From Nymphaea colorata (Eukaryota > Streptophyta > Magnoliopsida > Nymphaeales > Nymphaeaceae), in the NCBI RefSeq assembly GCF_008831285.2, contig NC_045148.1:11824183-11888182 (forward strand): a stretch of DNA of 64,000 nucleotides, read 5' to 3'. Below are positions 10,501-19,335 of the stretch, piece by piece; the first letter of the stretch is position 1; each line of letters opens with the position of its first letter. The notes beneath the pieces were generated by a model. That model ran no database searches, was not told where the DNA came from, and worked only from the letters and a program-made list of their open reading frames with translations. The translations under genes were made by a program, and so were the position numbers.

Positions 10501-10961
10501 AGAAACTAAATAAAATTTGCTATTGTTTGCTGGCTCCAGGCTATGATGATTTCTTCTCTTTTCTATGTGGTATCAACGGCTCCAGCTCAACCGTACTGAA
10601 TTACACAAGCCAAGCTTGTGGAGCCAACACCATGCTTGCAACAGATCTCAATTTACCTTCCATTACGGTATCAAAACTGAAACAATCCTTAGCTGTTCAC
10701 AGGGTGGTGAAGAATATCGCAGGCGATGAGTCTTATAGAGTCAGTTGGAGTGCTCCTTATGGAGTGTCAGTTGCAATAGTTCCCAACCAGTTTTTCATAG
10801 CCAACAGACAGACGCAGAATCTTACTGTGTTTATGAATGCCACCATGAATAGCACTTCTGCAAGCTTTGGTAGGATAGGAATTTACGGAAATCGTGGGCA
10901 TGTGTTAAATGTTCCTATTTCTGTGATATCTAAGACTGTTTTTAACGGCACTGATTCATAA
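421..10961 (+). CDS. SBT2: SBT2-type subtilisin-like serine protease (3' two-thirds, 5 exons)
   Basis: This is the host gene of the window. Exons 421-703, 1080-1408, 8847-9117, 9198-9479 and 10540-10961 total 1587 nt. They join in matching phases (1, 0, 1, 1) into 528 codons plus TAA with no internal stop. The protein would be a secreted S8 endoprotease. Visible parts, in order: the second half of the catalytic core with the oxyanion Asn motif QAAGNTGPS (exon 1), the protease-associated insert (exon 2), the catalytic Ser motif SGTSMATPH (exon 4) and a C-terminal Fn3-like domain (exon 5). Family members are roughly 800 residues, so the signal peptide, I9 prodomain and catalytic Asp and His are missing on the left. 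From memory of Arabidopsis proteins it resembles SBT2.1-2.3 more than SBT2.5/2.6; this is not verified. The third intron is swollen by a copia insertion. The gene may be functional, but splicing of that intron is a real doubt. Confidence 0.9.
704..1079 (+). other. Subtilase intron with small internal duplication
   Basis: Intron with donor GTAAGT and acceptor CAG. A segment containing CACATTTTCTTCT and CTGATTTC occurs twice (about 899-930 and 990-1020), an imperfect direct duplication. No coding signal. Confidence 0.7.
1080..1408 (+). CDS. SBT2: Subtilase exon with protease-associated (PA) domain
   Basis: The acceptor is CCTCAG at 1079. The split codon completes Pro-Gly-Thr-Asp-Lys. It contains a GECQDPSQL block and a GNILICMYT block, typical of the PA domain inserted between the catalytic His and Ser regions in plant subtilases. 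It ends in phase 0 after DNSK. The donor GTCTCT at 1409 is weak compared with the plant GTAAGT consensus and sits at the start of a CT-rich repeat. If unspliced, the frame would run 15 codons further to a stop at 1454-1456. Confidence 0.88.
1409..1958 (+). repeat. Degenerate intronic repeat units with CT/CA microsatellites
   Basis: About three diverged copies of a unit built around ATATGCTCTTG, TTTTAGGATTGT and TACTTTATCAAGAGCA (near 1446, 1608, 1680 and 1815), with (CT)n and (CA)n tracts between them. A further copy of the ATATGCTCTTGAATGTGTTC type lies at about 8290, beyond the copia insertion. This suggests the array existed before Cop1 arrived. Confidence 0.6.
1959..2181 (-). repeat. Cop1 3' LTR
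   Basis: 223 bp. It starts TGTTGCTTGACACC and shares with 7836-8052 the blocks CCAAGGGAGAAGAGACGAGG, GGGTCCTCAAGAAATATAAA and ACTACCTAACCCATTAACTA. The end has TA where the partner has CA. It is next to the polypurine tract at about 2182-2193. Confidence 0.9.
2190..2870 (-). pseudogene. Cop1 RNase H region
   Basis: Minus-strand fragments 2282-2593 and 2541-2798 read as copia RNase [27 protein letters not shown] and [16 protein letters not shown] frameshift near 2580 separates the two frames. Upstream it continues into the RT C-terminal region as far as the hAT-like insertion at 3069. Confidence 0.85.
3069..4253. mobile_element. hAT-like nonautonomous element A with GGGTAC arms
   Basis: Ends CTATGTCACATGGG and CCCGTGTTACATAG form an imperfect terminal inverted repeat. 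They are flanked by 8-bp repeats GTTGCAAA (3061-3068) and GTTACAAA (4254-4261), 7/8 matching. Just inside both ends are tracts of GGGTAC/GGTACC units (3080-3135 and 4135-4235). An 8-bp TSD and YTA-type ends fit the hAT superfamily. No transposase was seen, and the reading frames at 3707-4069 and elsewhere look like chance. It interrupts the Cop1 RT gene. Confidence 0.8.
4262..4822 (-). pseudogene. Cop1 reverse transcriptase fragment
   Basis: The minus strand reads KWKQAM then a stop, continuing as [20 protein letters not shown] and [18 protein letters not shown], and reaches the catalytic [14 protein letters not shown] at about 4298-4335. It is split from its C-terminal part ([12 protein letters not shown], about 3010-3060) by the 3069-4253 insertion. 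On the N-terminal side it is fused to gag by a deletion. Confidence 0.85.
4823..5426 (-). pseudogene. Cop1 gag (UBN2-type) fragment
   Basis: The ATG at 5426 opens [17 protein letters not shown] and leads to [16 protein letters not shown], the usual start of copia gag. A stop near 5220 breaks the frame. The second part carries [20 protein letters not shown] and [12 protein letters not shown]. The sequence ends at RLS, where the deletion fuses it to RT. No zinc knuckle remains. Confidence 0.82.
5705..7234. mobile_element. hAT-like nonautonomous element B, same terminal family as A
   Basis: Ends CTAAGTCACATGGGTGC and GCACCTATGTGACATAG are inverted repeats of the same type as element A. The flanking 8-bp repeats are GTATATAT (5697-5704) and GCATATAT (7235-7242), 7/8. 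The interior is AT-rich with pyrimidine tracts. At about 6255-6545 it carries three or four loose copies of a CCAGACTG/CCAGTCTG motif next to TTTAAAAAGGA-like sequence. No transposase frame. It sits in the 5' leader of Cop1. Confidence 0.78.
7243..7823 (-). other. Cop1 5' leader
   Basis: Noncoding leader between the 5' LTR/PBS and gag, interrupted by element B; the gag-proximal part is 5427-5696. No open frame of note. Confidence 0.6.
7824..7835 (-). other. Cop1 primer-binding site
   Basis: On the minus strand it reads TGGTACCAGAGC, one mismatch from the plant copia PBS TGGTATCAGAGC that pairs with initiator Met tRNA. It directly abuts the 5' LTR. Confidence 0.85.
7836..8052 (-). repeat. Cop1 5' LTR
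   Basis: 217 bp, TGTTGTGTGAGACC to ATAACA. It is flanked on the left by the primer-binding site and on the right by the TSD AAAAT. About 90% identical by eye to the left LTR. Confidence 0.9.
8058..8846 (+). other. Subtilase intron remainder
   Basis: AT-rich intron sequence between the Cop1 TSD and the acceptor at 8846. It holds one more degenerate copy of the TATGCTCTTGAATGTGTTC unit near 8290. No coding signal seen. Confidence 0.7.
8847..9117 (+). CDS. SBT2: Subtilase exon after the swollen intron
   Basis: The acceptor is TGTACAG at 8846 and the first codons read ILLQYYN in phase 0. It continues with [14 protein letters not shown] and KPNLVAPG, conserved blocks before the catalytic Ser. 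The exon ends at 9117 in phase 1, before donor GTACTT. It matches the expected exon following DNSK, so the 7.4 kb intron upstream separates two parts of one gene. Confidence 0.9.
9198..9479 (+). CDS. SBT2: Subtilase exon with catalytic serine
   Basis: The acceptor ATCAG ends at 9197. The first full codons read [18 protein letters not shown], which holds the catalytic Ser of the S8 family. It continues with the conserved [19 protein letters not shown] block. It ends in phase 1 at 9479 before donor GTAAGT. No frameshift or stop is seen. Confidence 0.92.
9480..10539 (+). other. Subtilase last intron
   Basis: Intron of 1060 bp with donor GTAAGT and acceptor CTCCAG. No recognised element or frame. 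Confidence 0.85.
10540..10961 (+). CDS. SBT2: Subtilase terminal exon, Fn3-like domain
   Basis: The acceptor CTCCAG ends at 10539. The split codon gives Ser followed by [23 protein letters not shown] starts the C-terminal fibronectin III-like domain usual in plant subtilases. Several NxS/T sites ([24 protein letters not shown]) fit a secreted glycoprotein. The stop TAA is at 10959-10961. Confidence 0.92.
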
Positions 10962-11110
10962 ATATGTACTGAAATCTCTTTTTCTATTTTGTTGTTTTTT
11001 CTGATTCAGGTCAGTTTCTTTTCCTTTCCGAAACTGTCAAGCCTGCCTCTGTAAAGTCTAGATACTGATATAGTTGTTAATACTACGAGCTAATCCATAA
11101 TAATTTTAAC
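10962..11110 (+). other. Subtilase 3' UTR and flank
   Basis: About 150 bp between the stop codon and copia sequence. There is no clear AATAAA, only AATAAT at about 11098. The real polyadenylation site may therefore lie in or beyond the retrotransposon sequence. Confidence 0.5.
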
Positions 11111-11127
11111 ACTCTCACTTCAACAGC

Positions 11128-11335
11128 CAAGGGGGAGAAGGGAAGAGGACGAGAGAGAGAGAGAGAGAGAGAACACGTTTTGGTATTCACTAAGCTGCCC
11201 TATTCTCATGTTGAATGAGAATTAGGGTAAAACAACATATTACAAAAGAAGTCCACAACTGGCTTATTTGTAAAGAACTGTTTCTAAAACTTTTAAATAT
11301 TCAAAAACACCACTCAACACAAATATTATTCAACA
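11128..11335 (-). repeat. Cop2 3' LTR (left edge uncertain)
   Basis: Shares AAATATTATTCAACA, GAATTAGGGTAAAA-like and (GA)n blocks with the LTR at 23876-24110. It ends CAACA at 11335 next to a degraded purine tract. The left terminus may lie up to about 50 bp further left. Confidence 0.7.
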
Positions 11336-11689
11336 CTTTCTCTTAAATTGGAGCATAGATGTTAATCATGCTCAGTTTATCACAACATCTAGAAAACTTT
11401 GCAATAGGCAAAGCTTTATCACAACATCTTCAGACGCTACATGTATAATGGAGATGATTCCTGTAGAAACGAAACGAAAAGAAAAATACGATGTAACGTG
11501 GAAAAACTCTCAAGAGGAAAAAAAACACGGGTGAGAGAAGACTGGTGCCCACTAGCAGCCAAACACACTCTCTCTAAGAATTTCAAAGTTAGGATTTACA
11601 CAGGTTAAGTAGGGTCAGAACACTAGCACACTGGATCGGGTCTAGATCCAGACTTAGATAGGTGCCCCGACATGTTTTGTTCGGTCATG

Positions 11690-12535
11690 TAACACAGGGT
11701 TATTGGCCAGATTGATTGCGGACTTGTTATTACAGTGCATCTTCATAGGTCATTTAGCCTCTATTCCAATATCAATCAACAATACTTTCAACCACAGTAA
11801 TTCTGACACTCTCATAGCAACAGTCCTATATTCAGCCTCTACACTTGAGTGAGAACAAACATTTTGTCTCTTACTCTTCCAAACAACAAGATTTTTCCCT
11901 AGGTAAACGCAGTACCTTGAAGTAGATTTTCTAGTATCAACACAGTCTGTCCAGTCTGCATCTGAATACCTTTCAATCTCAATAGGTCCTTGTTCGCATA
12001 TAAAAGCTCCTTGTCAGGATTCTCTTCAAGTAGCACAAGATTCTATTGACGGCCTTCAGGTGAGCATCCGTAGAAACATGCATGAACTGACTCATCACAT
12101 TTATAGCAAAGGTGATATCAAGTCTAGTCAGAGTGAGATAGATTAATCTTCCAACCAGACGTTGATACCTCTCCTTAGCCTCTTCACAAAGAGGTTCTAC
12201 ATCCTTAATACTGAGTTTGTGTCCAATATCCATAAGAGTAGAAGCCGATCTACACCCTAGTTTTCCTATCTCCTTCAGTAGATCCAAGGTATACTTCCTT
12301 TGATTCAGCACAAGGGTCGTACCTGACCTAGCAATTTCAATACCCATAAAATATCTAAGTTTGCCAAGGTCCTTGAGATCAAATTCGACAGCCAGTAAAC
12401 TCTTTAATCTTGTTATCTCATCTTTATCATCGCATATAACAATCATATCATCAACATAGACTAACCAAAGAGTAACCTTATCTCCTTCTTTTTTACGAAC
12501 AGAGTATGATCTCTGTTTCCTTAATTGTGGTCATG
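11690..12535 (-). pseudogene. Cop3 RT C-terminus and RNase H
   Basis: The frame at 11979-12446 continues from VTLWLVYVDDMIVICDD (RT catalytic YVDD, about 12420-12480) through LGKLRYFMGIEIARSG to RRILCYLK-type RNase H entry. Further left on the minus strand SDADWTD, SSVEAEYRT and NNKSAINLANNP are RNase H motifs, broken by stops. The domain ends abruptly at the LTR. Confidence 0.8.
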
Positions 12536-12940
12536 TTATCTCATTACAAGTCTAAGACGTTCAAACCATGCTCGGGAAGACTGCTTGAGCTCATATAAAA
12601 CTTTCTTCAGTTTGCAGCATTTTCTCAGTTTCTCATATCCTGGGGGCATACACATATATACTTCTTCTTCAAGATCTCTATAGAGAAAGACATTCTTAAC
12701 GTCAAGTTGGTACATCTTCCACTCCTTCAACAATGCTAGAGAGATGATAACTCTAACAGTCTTCATCTTTGCAACAAGAGCGAAAGTCTCCAAGTAGTCA
12801 ATCTCATATTTCTGACTAAACTCCTTGGCAACCAGGCGAGCTTTGTGTCTCTCAACATTCCCATCTGGTTTGTACTTAATGGTGTAGACCCACTTGGATC
12901 CAACCCGATGAGCCGCCTTAGGGATCTCTACCATTTCTCA
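12536..12940 (-). pseudogene. Cop3 reverse transcriptase N-terminal half
   Basis: A 132-codon frame reading [29 protein letters not shown] and [19 protein letters not shown], typical of copia RT. A stop after [11 protein letters not shown] separates it from the YVDD-containing half. Confidence 0.88.
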
Positions 12941-13560
12941 TGTCCGGTTTCTGATCAAAGCTTCCATCTCTTCTTGCATTGCATGAGTCCACTACAAAAC
13001 ATTTGTAATTCTTGTTCAGTCTATAATATGATACAAAGTCACCAATAGGGTGTTGAGTACATGACCTGACACTATTTCTCAGGGCAAAACTCTTCATTTC
13101 CAATTTTTGTCTGAATGTCTTTCTCAATTTGTTTGTCCTGGGCAAGACTTGGGTCATCCAGGGAAGAAGTGACATTGGGATTATGAGTAGAATTCTCACC
13201 ATCAGTCACCTCATCTGTATGAACTTTTGGCCTAAAGTAGACCTGCCCAAACAAGCGATTACGTTCCTCTTCCGTCCCAGTGGAACACCCTTCATTCTTC
13301 TCATGTTCAAGCACATCTACAACTAGTGGACTCTCTTCTCGCTTGTACTCCAAAAAAATTGTAAATTGAATCTCCTGACTCAGAGAATACTCTTCTCTTG
13401 ACATAGACTTCTCCTCTTGAAGAGGATTCTCACCAAAATAAGAGACATATTCCAAGAAGGAGACATCCCTGGTAACTTAAACACGACCAGTTGTAGGATC
13501 AAGACACTTATACCCCTTTTGAGTAGGAGGATACCCAACAAATATTCTCTAAATCGACCT
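12941..13560 (-). pseudogene. Cop3 integrase C-terminal/linker region
   Basis: Acidic, poorly conserved stretch between integrase and RT (frames 12918-13202, 13072-13455). It includes a YFGENPLQEE segment and the HTDEVTD linker. This linker is variable in copia polyproteins, so the assignment rests on position. Confidence 0.6.
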
Positions 13561-14184
13561 TAGATCAAGTTTTTTAACATTAGGATTGTGATCATGAATA
13601 AAGCAAACACATCCAAAGACACAAGGAGGGAGGTGAAAGCGTTGACGATTCCCTGGAAGCATAGAGTGGGGGGTCCGCCATTTAACACACGACTATGCAT
13701 AGAACATCTCCCCAATAATGTTTGGAAGATTCTTTTGAAACAAGAGGGCCCTGGTGACATGATGCAGCTGGCAACTTTTCCTCTCAGCGACCCCATTTTA
13801 AGGAGGTGTATAGTTGCAAGATGTCTCATGAACAATCTCCCATTTTCGAAGGAAATCCTCTATTGCTTGACACACATACTCACGAGACCGAAAGGTCTTA
13901 ACAGATCCACCATATTGGGTCTCCACAAAAAGAATGAAGGTTGTTATGACATGAGGCACTTTGTTACGATCTTTCAACAGGTAAACAAAGGTACTCCTCG
14001 AGTAATCATCTATAAAGGTTATAAAATATTGAAAATCACAACGGATATGAATTCCCAAAAGCCCCCACACATCAAAATAGATCAAAGAAAAAACTTCATT
14101 AGCACGACTATTAGAAACAGGGTATGAAGCCCTAACATGTTTAGCAAACTGACATACATCACAAGATATCATAGATATGTCCAA
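13561..14184 (-). pseudogene. Cop3 integrase core
   Basis: The 13798-14184 frame shows the zinc-site end CDVCQFAKH, FDVWGLLG, ITFIDDYSRSTFVYLL and a degraded second Asp block (FRSREYV where FRSDNGGEY-like is usual). It then shifts frame near 13800 into 13560-13835, where N-G-V-A-E-R-K is broken. The catalytic DDE set is not intact. Confidence 0.82.
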
Positions 14185-14464
14185 ACTAGAACATAAATCA
14201 AGAAATAACTATTTCAAAACTCCAAAAGGGAGATGCCTAAGGCATTCATGCCAATACAAAAATGACTGAAGACAATCTTCTCTGTCCTGCTAACTGCTGT
14301 CATAAGAGTTGTGGCCACATAGATGGGAAGTCAGTATAAGCCTTCAGACACCAAACCAATCTCAATCATCTTCCCTGTCACTAAGTCCTGCAACACATAA
14401 CGATTTGCAGAGAATATGAATTCACAATTCAGCTCATTTGTAATCTTGTTAACAGACAAAAGAT

Positions 14465-14757
14465 TCAAGGAAGATGAGTAACATGTATGGCACCATGCAC
14501 TAAAAATTTGTTTAACAAAAAAATACTCCCTTTTCCTGCCACAGCGGTAAATGAACCATCGACAAGAGAAACACGTTCCTTTCCAGATGAGAGCTTATAC
14601 TCATGAAAGGGCTTAGGATTGCCAGTCATGTGGTGGATGGTACCACTGTCAACAATCCATTCTCCCATACAAGAATTACCTTTTTCGCCAAAAATGGCCA
14701 TAGCATGGTTAACCTTCACATCATCTGACACTTCGGCCTGACCAACATCAATCCCGC
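14465..14757 (-). pseudogene. Cop3 aspartic protease
   Basis: The minus frame contains EWIVDSGTIHHMTGN, the copia protease active site (DSG), followed by the SLVDGSFTAVAGKGSI flap-like block. Upstream it connects to the gag zinc knuckle. Confidence 0.85.
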
Positions 14758-15699
14758 TTAAATTAGCACGGAGTTCATGAATCTGTTTAGCTGAGATAGG
14801 AGTCTTCCCACCATTAGGGTTATGAGCATATAAATAGGCTTCTTTCCACTAGAAGATCTCCATTTACTATTCTTCTTTTCAGGATATAGGTCCCAACAAA
14901 ACTCCATGGTATGACCTGTTTTCTTGCAATGCATATATTTTCGAGGAGGTCGGGCAGCTCCCATAGGGGCATGACTAACCAGAACAGACCTTTCATTATA
15001 TGAGGTATGATCCCCCTTTCTCCCATTTATAACAATACACCTTTGCTCTTCTGCTTCTACACGGGAGTAGACATCTTCAATACTAAATAACTCTTCCGAA
15101 TTAAGAATTTGACTCCTTATACCTTCAAAGTCATCATTCAGTTCAGCTAAAAATAAGAATACCCTATTCTCCCTTTCTTTGGCTACATGATGTACCTAAT
15201 CTTGGGGGAAATTCCAAATATCATCAGAATAGTAGTCAAGTTCCTCCAATTTAGATTTCAAAGCTGCATAAAAGTCTGTCGCAGAGAGATCCCCTTGTCG
15301 TAGTGCATAAACATCTTTCATCAGTTGATACACTCGAACAGTCTTCTTCTTCTGGCCATACATTTGTTCTAAAATAACCCACATATCTCTGTTAGTCCTC
15401 TTGCGAAGAATGAGAGGTTGAATATCAAAGACAAAGTTGACAATCCAAATCTTAACTTGGTTGTCCTCAAGAAACCATGTGTCCCAAGCAACACTAGTGT
15501 CAGCAGGTTCAATCTTCCTCCCATTAACATAAGCAATTCGGCCCTGACCAGCAATCCCCATAATGATAGCAGCAGACCATTGAAGGTAATTTTCCTTGGT
15601 GAGGTGAATGGTAGTAACTTGAACGGGGACATTTTCAGTTCTAGATGCCCCAACATCGGCCTGGTTTGTATTGACAGTAGAAAAAGTAGATTCTGCCAT
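14758..15699 (-). pseudogene. Cop3 gag
   Basis: Starts at ATG 15699 (MAESTFSTVNTNQ). The UBN2-type region follows (LTKENYLQWSAAIIMG, RVYQLMKDVYALRQGDLSAT). A stop occurs after WNFPQD near 15196, then QILNSEELFSIEDVYSRVEA, and a zinc knuckle at about 14880-14950 that reads YMHCKKTGHTMEFC. The first Cys of the CCHC motif is replaced by Tyr. Confidence 0.85.
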
Positions 15700-16534
15700 A
15701 ACCAAGGTTCAACAGTGTAGCAAAAAGCAAACGTACACAACAGTAATAGAAGAACAACTCTGTAGGAGACAACAATAACACAGTGTATGCAATAAAGAAA
15801 CTTAGCATTAAGTAAGAAACGAGAAAGATGATCCCTGGTAGTGTGGAACAAGCGGCTGCCGACTGCTAGAAGGAAACGCAGGGCAGCATGCAGCAACAAC
15901 TGGGAGCACCGGTGGCAATTAGGAGTAAGGCGGCTAAAGGGCTGGCCACAGCAGAGAACGGTAGTGGCAAAGGGTAGCAACAACAACTGGGAGCACCAAT
16001 GGCAAATGATGTCACAATCAAGGCACAAACCTCCACAACAGAGTCGACCGACAGTGAGCAGCTTCAAAAACAAAAAACACAAAGAAAAAAACTGCAATGG
16101 CTGGCGTGAACAGAGGTACCGAGACTTCATGGCAGATCCCACAGGAATAACACCGACACAGGGAGCACGGGCGGCGCTAGATGGAAGGGCGACATTGGAT
16201 AGAACATGCGACACTGCTTCTTTGCCAGTTCCCTATTCTTTTAGGCAACAGTATCCTGCAGCAACGGCAGGAGGGTGACAGTCTGAAGAAGCGGCAAGGA
16301 GTGTCGAGCAAGAAGAGGGAGAGAGACATAGCACCTATTGTGGCATTCACAGCTGCTCAGGCAAGCGAACACAACTGATGTTGTGGAGTAAGCGGCGATG
16401 ATGGAGCAGGAAACATTGGCGGTGCAGAGGCAGAGCAGCGTCAAGTGGTGCAAAGGCAGGGGAGTGTCAGGCGAGCAAAGGGGGGCCGGAACTTCACGAC
16501 AAACAACAAATTTTTTTTCCAGAAATTTGGCTCT
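15700..16534 (-). other. Cop3 5' leader
   Basis: About 830 bp between gag and the 5' LTR. It contains a 281-codon minus-strand frame (15369-16214) that overlaps gag in another frame and has no recognisable domain; I treat it as noncoding leader. Confidence 0.6.
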
Positions 16535-16756
16535 AAGAAAAGAACACAATGTAACGTGGAAAAACCCTCGACAAGAGGGAAAAAGCCACAGGTGAGGTAG
16601 GACTGATGCCCACTAGCAGCCAAACACTCTCTCTAAGAATTTCATTCACACAGAAAATTAGGGTTTACACAGGTTAATAGGGCCATAACAGTAGTACACT
16701 GGATCAAGTTCAGATCCAGACCCAAATAGGTCACCCAAATACAACATATGTCAACA

Positions 16757-18110
16757 ATTCTCTCTCGAACCATATCATGAATGTAATGACAAATGTGCTT
16801 TGTTCTCTCATGAAATATAGGATTATTGGTAATGTAGGTGGCACCCCCATTATCACAAAACATCTTTATAGGTGTAAAAGTAGAAATACCAAGATTCTCA
16901 GGTAAGGATCTAGACCATGTCATTTCAACAGCAATTTGAGCCATAGCACGATATTCAGACTCCGCATTGGACCCAGAATCAACATTTTGTTTCTTACTTT
17001 TCCAAGAGATGAGATTTCTTCCCACAAATACACAAAACTCTGTGGTAGACTTCATGTCATCAACTAAGCCTGCATAATCTGCATTGCTATAAGCTTTGAC
17101 ATCAAGAGTGCACCTTTTTTAAAGAAAAGACCTTTGCCAGGGAAGGACTTCAAATACTTGACAATCAACATAGCTACATCTCAGTGTGACTTTTTTGGTT
17201 TTTTCATGAATTGGTTTAATTTTTTCATAGCAAAGCTAATATCTGGCTGAGTTACTGTCACATAAAAAAGTTTACCAATCAATGATCTGTAGGCTTGTGA
17301 AGCTATCTCTTTTCAGTCGTCATCATATAGATGTACCTGTGGGTTCATAGAAAGAGTTGCAGGTTTAGCTCCTAGCATCCTTGTATCCTATAATAGATCA
17401 AGAACATATTTCCTTTCTGATAACACCATTCCTTCCTTACTACGACCAACTTCAATGCCAAAGAAGTATCGTAGTTGGCCAAGATCTTTGGTAACAAAGT
17501 GTTTTTGTAGAAATTTCTTTGTTTGAGGTACCTGCTGTTCACATTCATCTATCAAAACAATATCATCAACATACACCATTAGCACAACTATACCTTTAGA
17601 TCCTTTCTTGATGAACAACGAATGGTCCAGTTGAGACCTCTTAAAGCTACATTTTAACATAACTTCTACGAATTTGTGAAACCAAGCACGAGGACTTTGT
17701 TTCAAGCCAACCTGCACACCTTACCACACTCTCCCTGACATTCAAAGCCGGGAGGCTGCTGCATATATATGGTCTCATCAAGATCCCTATATAAGAAGAC
17801 ATTTTTAACATTCAGCTGATATAAAGGCTAATCATAATGTACTACAATGGATACAAGACATAATGTGCATCCTAGCCACAGGAGAAAATGTCTCAAAGAA
17901 ATCAACCCCATATGTTTGTGTATAACCTGTTGCTACAAGACGAGATTTGTAGCGCTTTACTGAGCCATTAGACAGGTACTTGACAGTAAACACCCATTTG
18001 GAGCCCACGACATCACAACTAGATGGAGGATCAACCAATTCCCATGTTCCCCTTTGCATTAGAGTCTCCATGTCATCCTGCATAGACTACTGCTACCTAG
18101 GGTCAAGTAA
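16757..18110 (-). pseudogene. Cop2 RT and RNase H fragments
   Basis: Minus-strand frames 17832-18083 (DDMETLMQRGTWELVD, KWVFTVKYLSNGSVKRYKSR), 17388-17717 (QSPRAWFHKFVEVML, VLMVYVDDIVLIDE, LGQLRYFFGIEVGRS) and 16642-17055 (AESEYRAMAQIA, ERTKHICHYIHDMVRER). They form one copia RT-RNase H with many stops. The last motif is cut by Cop3 at 16757. Confidence 0.85.
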
Positions 18111-18209
18111 TGCCTATTGGTGAATGGAGGGAATAGAACGTACTAACAAGGCTGACACAAACTGTTGTAGGCCCACCAATACATTAGTAGAAACAAACTG
18201 ATATATAGG

Positions 18210-18807
18210 TAGGGCTGCACACGAGCTGAGTCGAGCTCGAGCTCGACCAGCTCGACTCATGTTTAGTCAGCTCGAGCTCGACTTGAACTCGACAAGAGCT
18301 TCACAATTTCAGCTCCAGCTTGACCCGAGTGGCTCGTTTAAGCTTTCATTGTTCGTAATGCGCACTCTCCGAGACTACTTGCCTTCCTTTTCACTGCATT
18401 CGATGGCTCGCAGCACGCATGGAGGAAAAAATGGTGAGGAAAGAGAAAAGCAGGCGGGAGGGAAAATGAAAAATGTGAAAGTGGGGTGTAATAAATTAAC
18501 ATAAAAAGAAACGTGGCTGCGTGGTGGTGAACAGAAGAAAAAGAGGGAAAATTAAAAAACGTAAAAATAAAATGAGATTAAGTTGAGTGGGTGAAAAAAA
18601 AGGAGGGAAAATTAAAAACGTAAAATAAAATATGAGATTAAAGTCGAGCCGAGTCAAGTTACCAACTCAAACTCGACTCGTTAACGTACTTGAGTTTATA
18701 TTTAAGCTTGAGCTTGACTCATATAAAAAGCGAGTCGAGCTCGAGTCGAGTTTACTCGAGTGAGTTTGAGTCGAGCCTGAGTTGGCTCGACTCGTTGTGC
18801 AGCCCTA
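18210..18807. mobile_element. hAT MITE with CTCGAG-rich arms
   Basis: 598 bp with terminal inverted repeats TAGGGCTGCACACGAG and CTCGTTGTGCAGCCCTA. It is flanked by 8-bp repeats TATATAGG (18202-18209) and GATATAGG (18808-18815), 7/8. Subterminal arms are full of GAGCTCGA/CTCGACTC units in inverted orientation (about 18220-18330 and 18640-18800). There is no transposase, so it depends on one in trans. It interrupts Cop2. Confidence 0.9.
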
Positions 18808-18815
18808 GATATAGG

Positions 18816-19335
18816 ATGAAAAGTACATTGTCTTTTGCCTTTGTGTAAGACAGTCGATAAGTCCAAAGATATTTCAGAAGCATCCTATGCAGGAGGATTA
18901 GTGACATCATATATACTTACATCCTGAGAAGCGACTGGTGGACAGTCCTGAGCAAAACCGGTGCTATGGGGGATCATGGAATCTGCTGACACTGGGGAAT
19001 GAATCACAATGAATAGACTGCAGGGAAACCGGTGCGATACGTAAAGGAATAGACGTTGACATGTCCAATAGTGATGGAGTAGACTGGAAATAAGGACTTG
19101 ACTCAAAGATTGTAACATATGCACTAATGTACTGCTTATGAGTATGGGAGTTAAAATAGATTAACCCTTTTGGTATTTTGGATAACCAATGAAAATACAT
19201 TTAATTGATGCCCCAAGTTTGGTATTTTGGATAACCAATAAAAATACATTTAATTGATTGTGTACCAAGTTTGTCTTTATTAGAACCAAGGATGTGAACA
19301 AAGCAAGTACACCCAAGGACTTTGTCCCCATGTGT
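18816..19335 (-). pseudogene. Cop2 integrase C-terminal fragment with 49-bp duplication
   Basis: The minus strand reads KVLGCTCFVHILGSNKDK, LGTQSIKCIFIGYPKYQ and, after a frame change, YFNSHTHKQYISAYVTIFES, all typical of the copia integrase C-terminal region. A segment of about 41 bp (GGTATTTTGGATAACCAAT onward) is tandemly repeated with a 49-bp offset (about 19169-19209 and 19218-19258), which disrupts the frame. Confidence 0.8.

Larger units (their letters stand above)
11462..16756 (-). mobile_element. Cop3: Ty1/copia nested in Cop2
   Basis: Minus-strand copia with gag, protease, integrase, RT and RNase H in copia order, all broken by stops and frameshifts. LTR-like ends match at 11462-11689 and about 16535-16756 (shared: TGTAACGTGGAAAAA, GCCCACTAGCAGCCAAACAC, TTTACACAGGTTAA). 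Flanking repeats are ATTCC (11457-11461) and ATTCT (16757-16761), 4/5. RNase H is cut at DRTKH and joins the 3' LTR with no purine tract. At the other end GGCTCT (16529-16534) looks like the remnant of a deleted PBS/LTR junction. Both internal junctions have therefore suffered deletions. Confidence 0.85.
11111..19335 (-). mobile_element. Cop2: decayed Ty1/copia, split by Cop3 and a hAT MITE
   Basis: Minus-strand copia. The parts are a 3' LTR ending at 11335, RNase H up to the Cop3 insertion (11336-11461 and 16757-17100), RT (about 17260-18110) and integrase C-terminus (about 18808-19335). Gag, protease, the integrase core and the 5' LTR are not present: at about 19335 sequence passes into gypsy G0. 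The 11.34 and 16.76 kb pieces join exactly as in the sister fragment at 24.1-24.3 kb. The left LTR boundary is uncertain. Confidence 0.8.

Noticed and set aside
15369-16214. 281-codon minus-strand open frame
   Set aside because: It overlaps the Cop3 gag in another frame and its leader; no domain, hydrophobic low-complexity composition; most likely chance.
18259-18504. 81-codon frame inside the MITE
   Set aside because: It lies within the inverted-arm region of a noncoding MITE.
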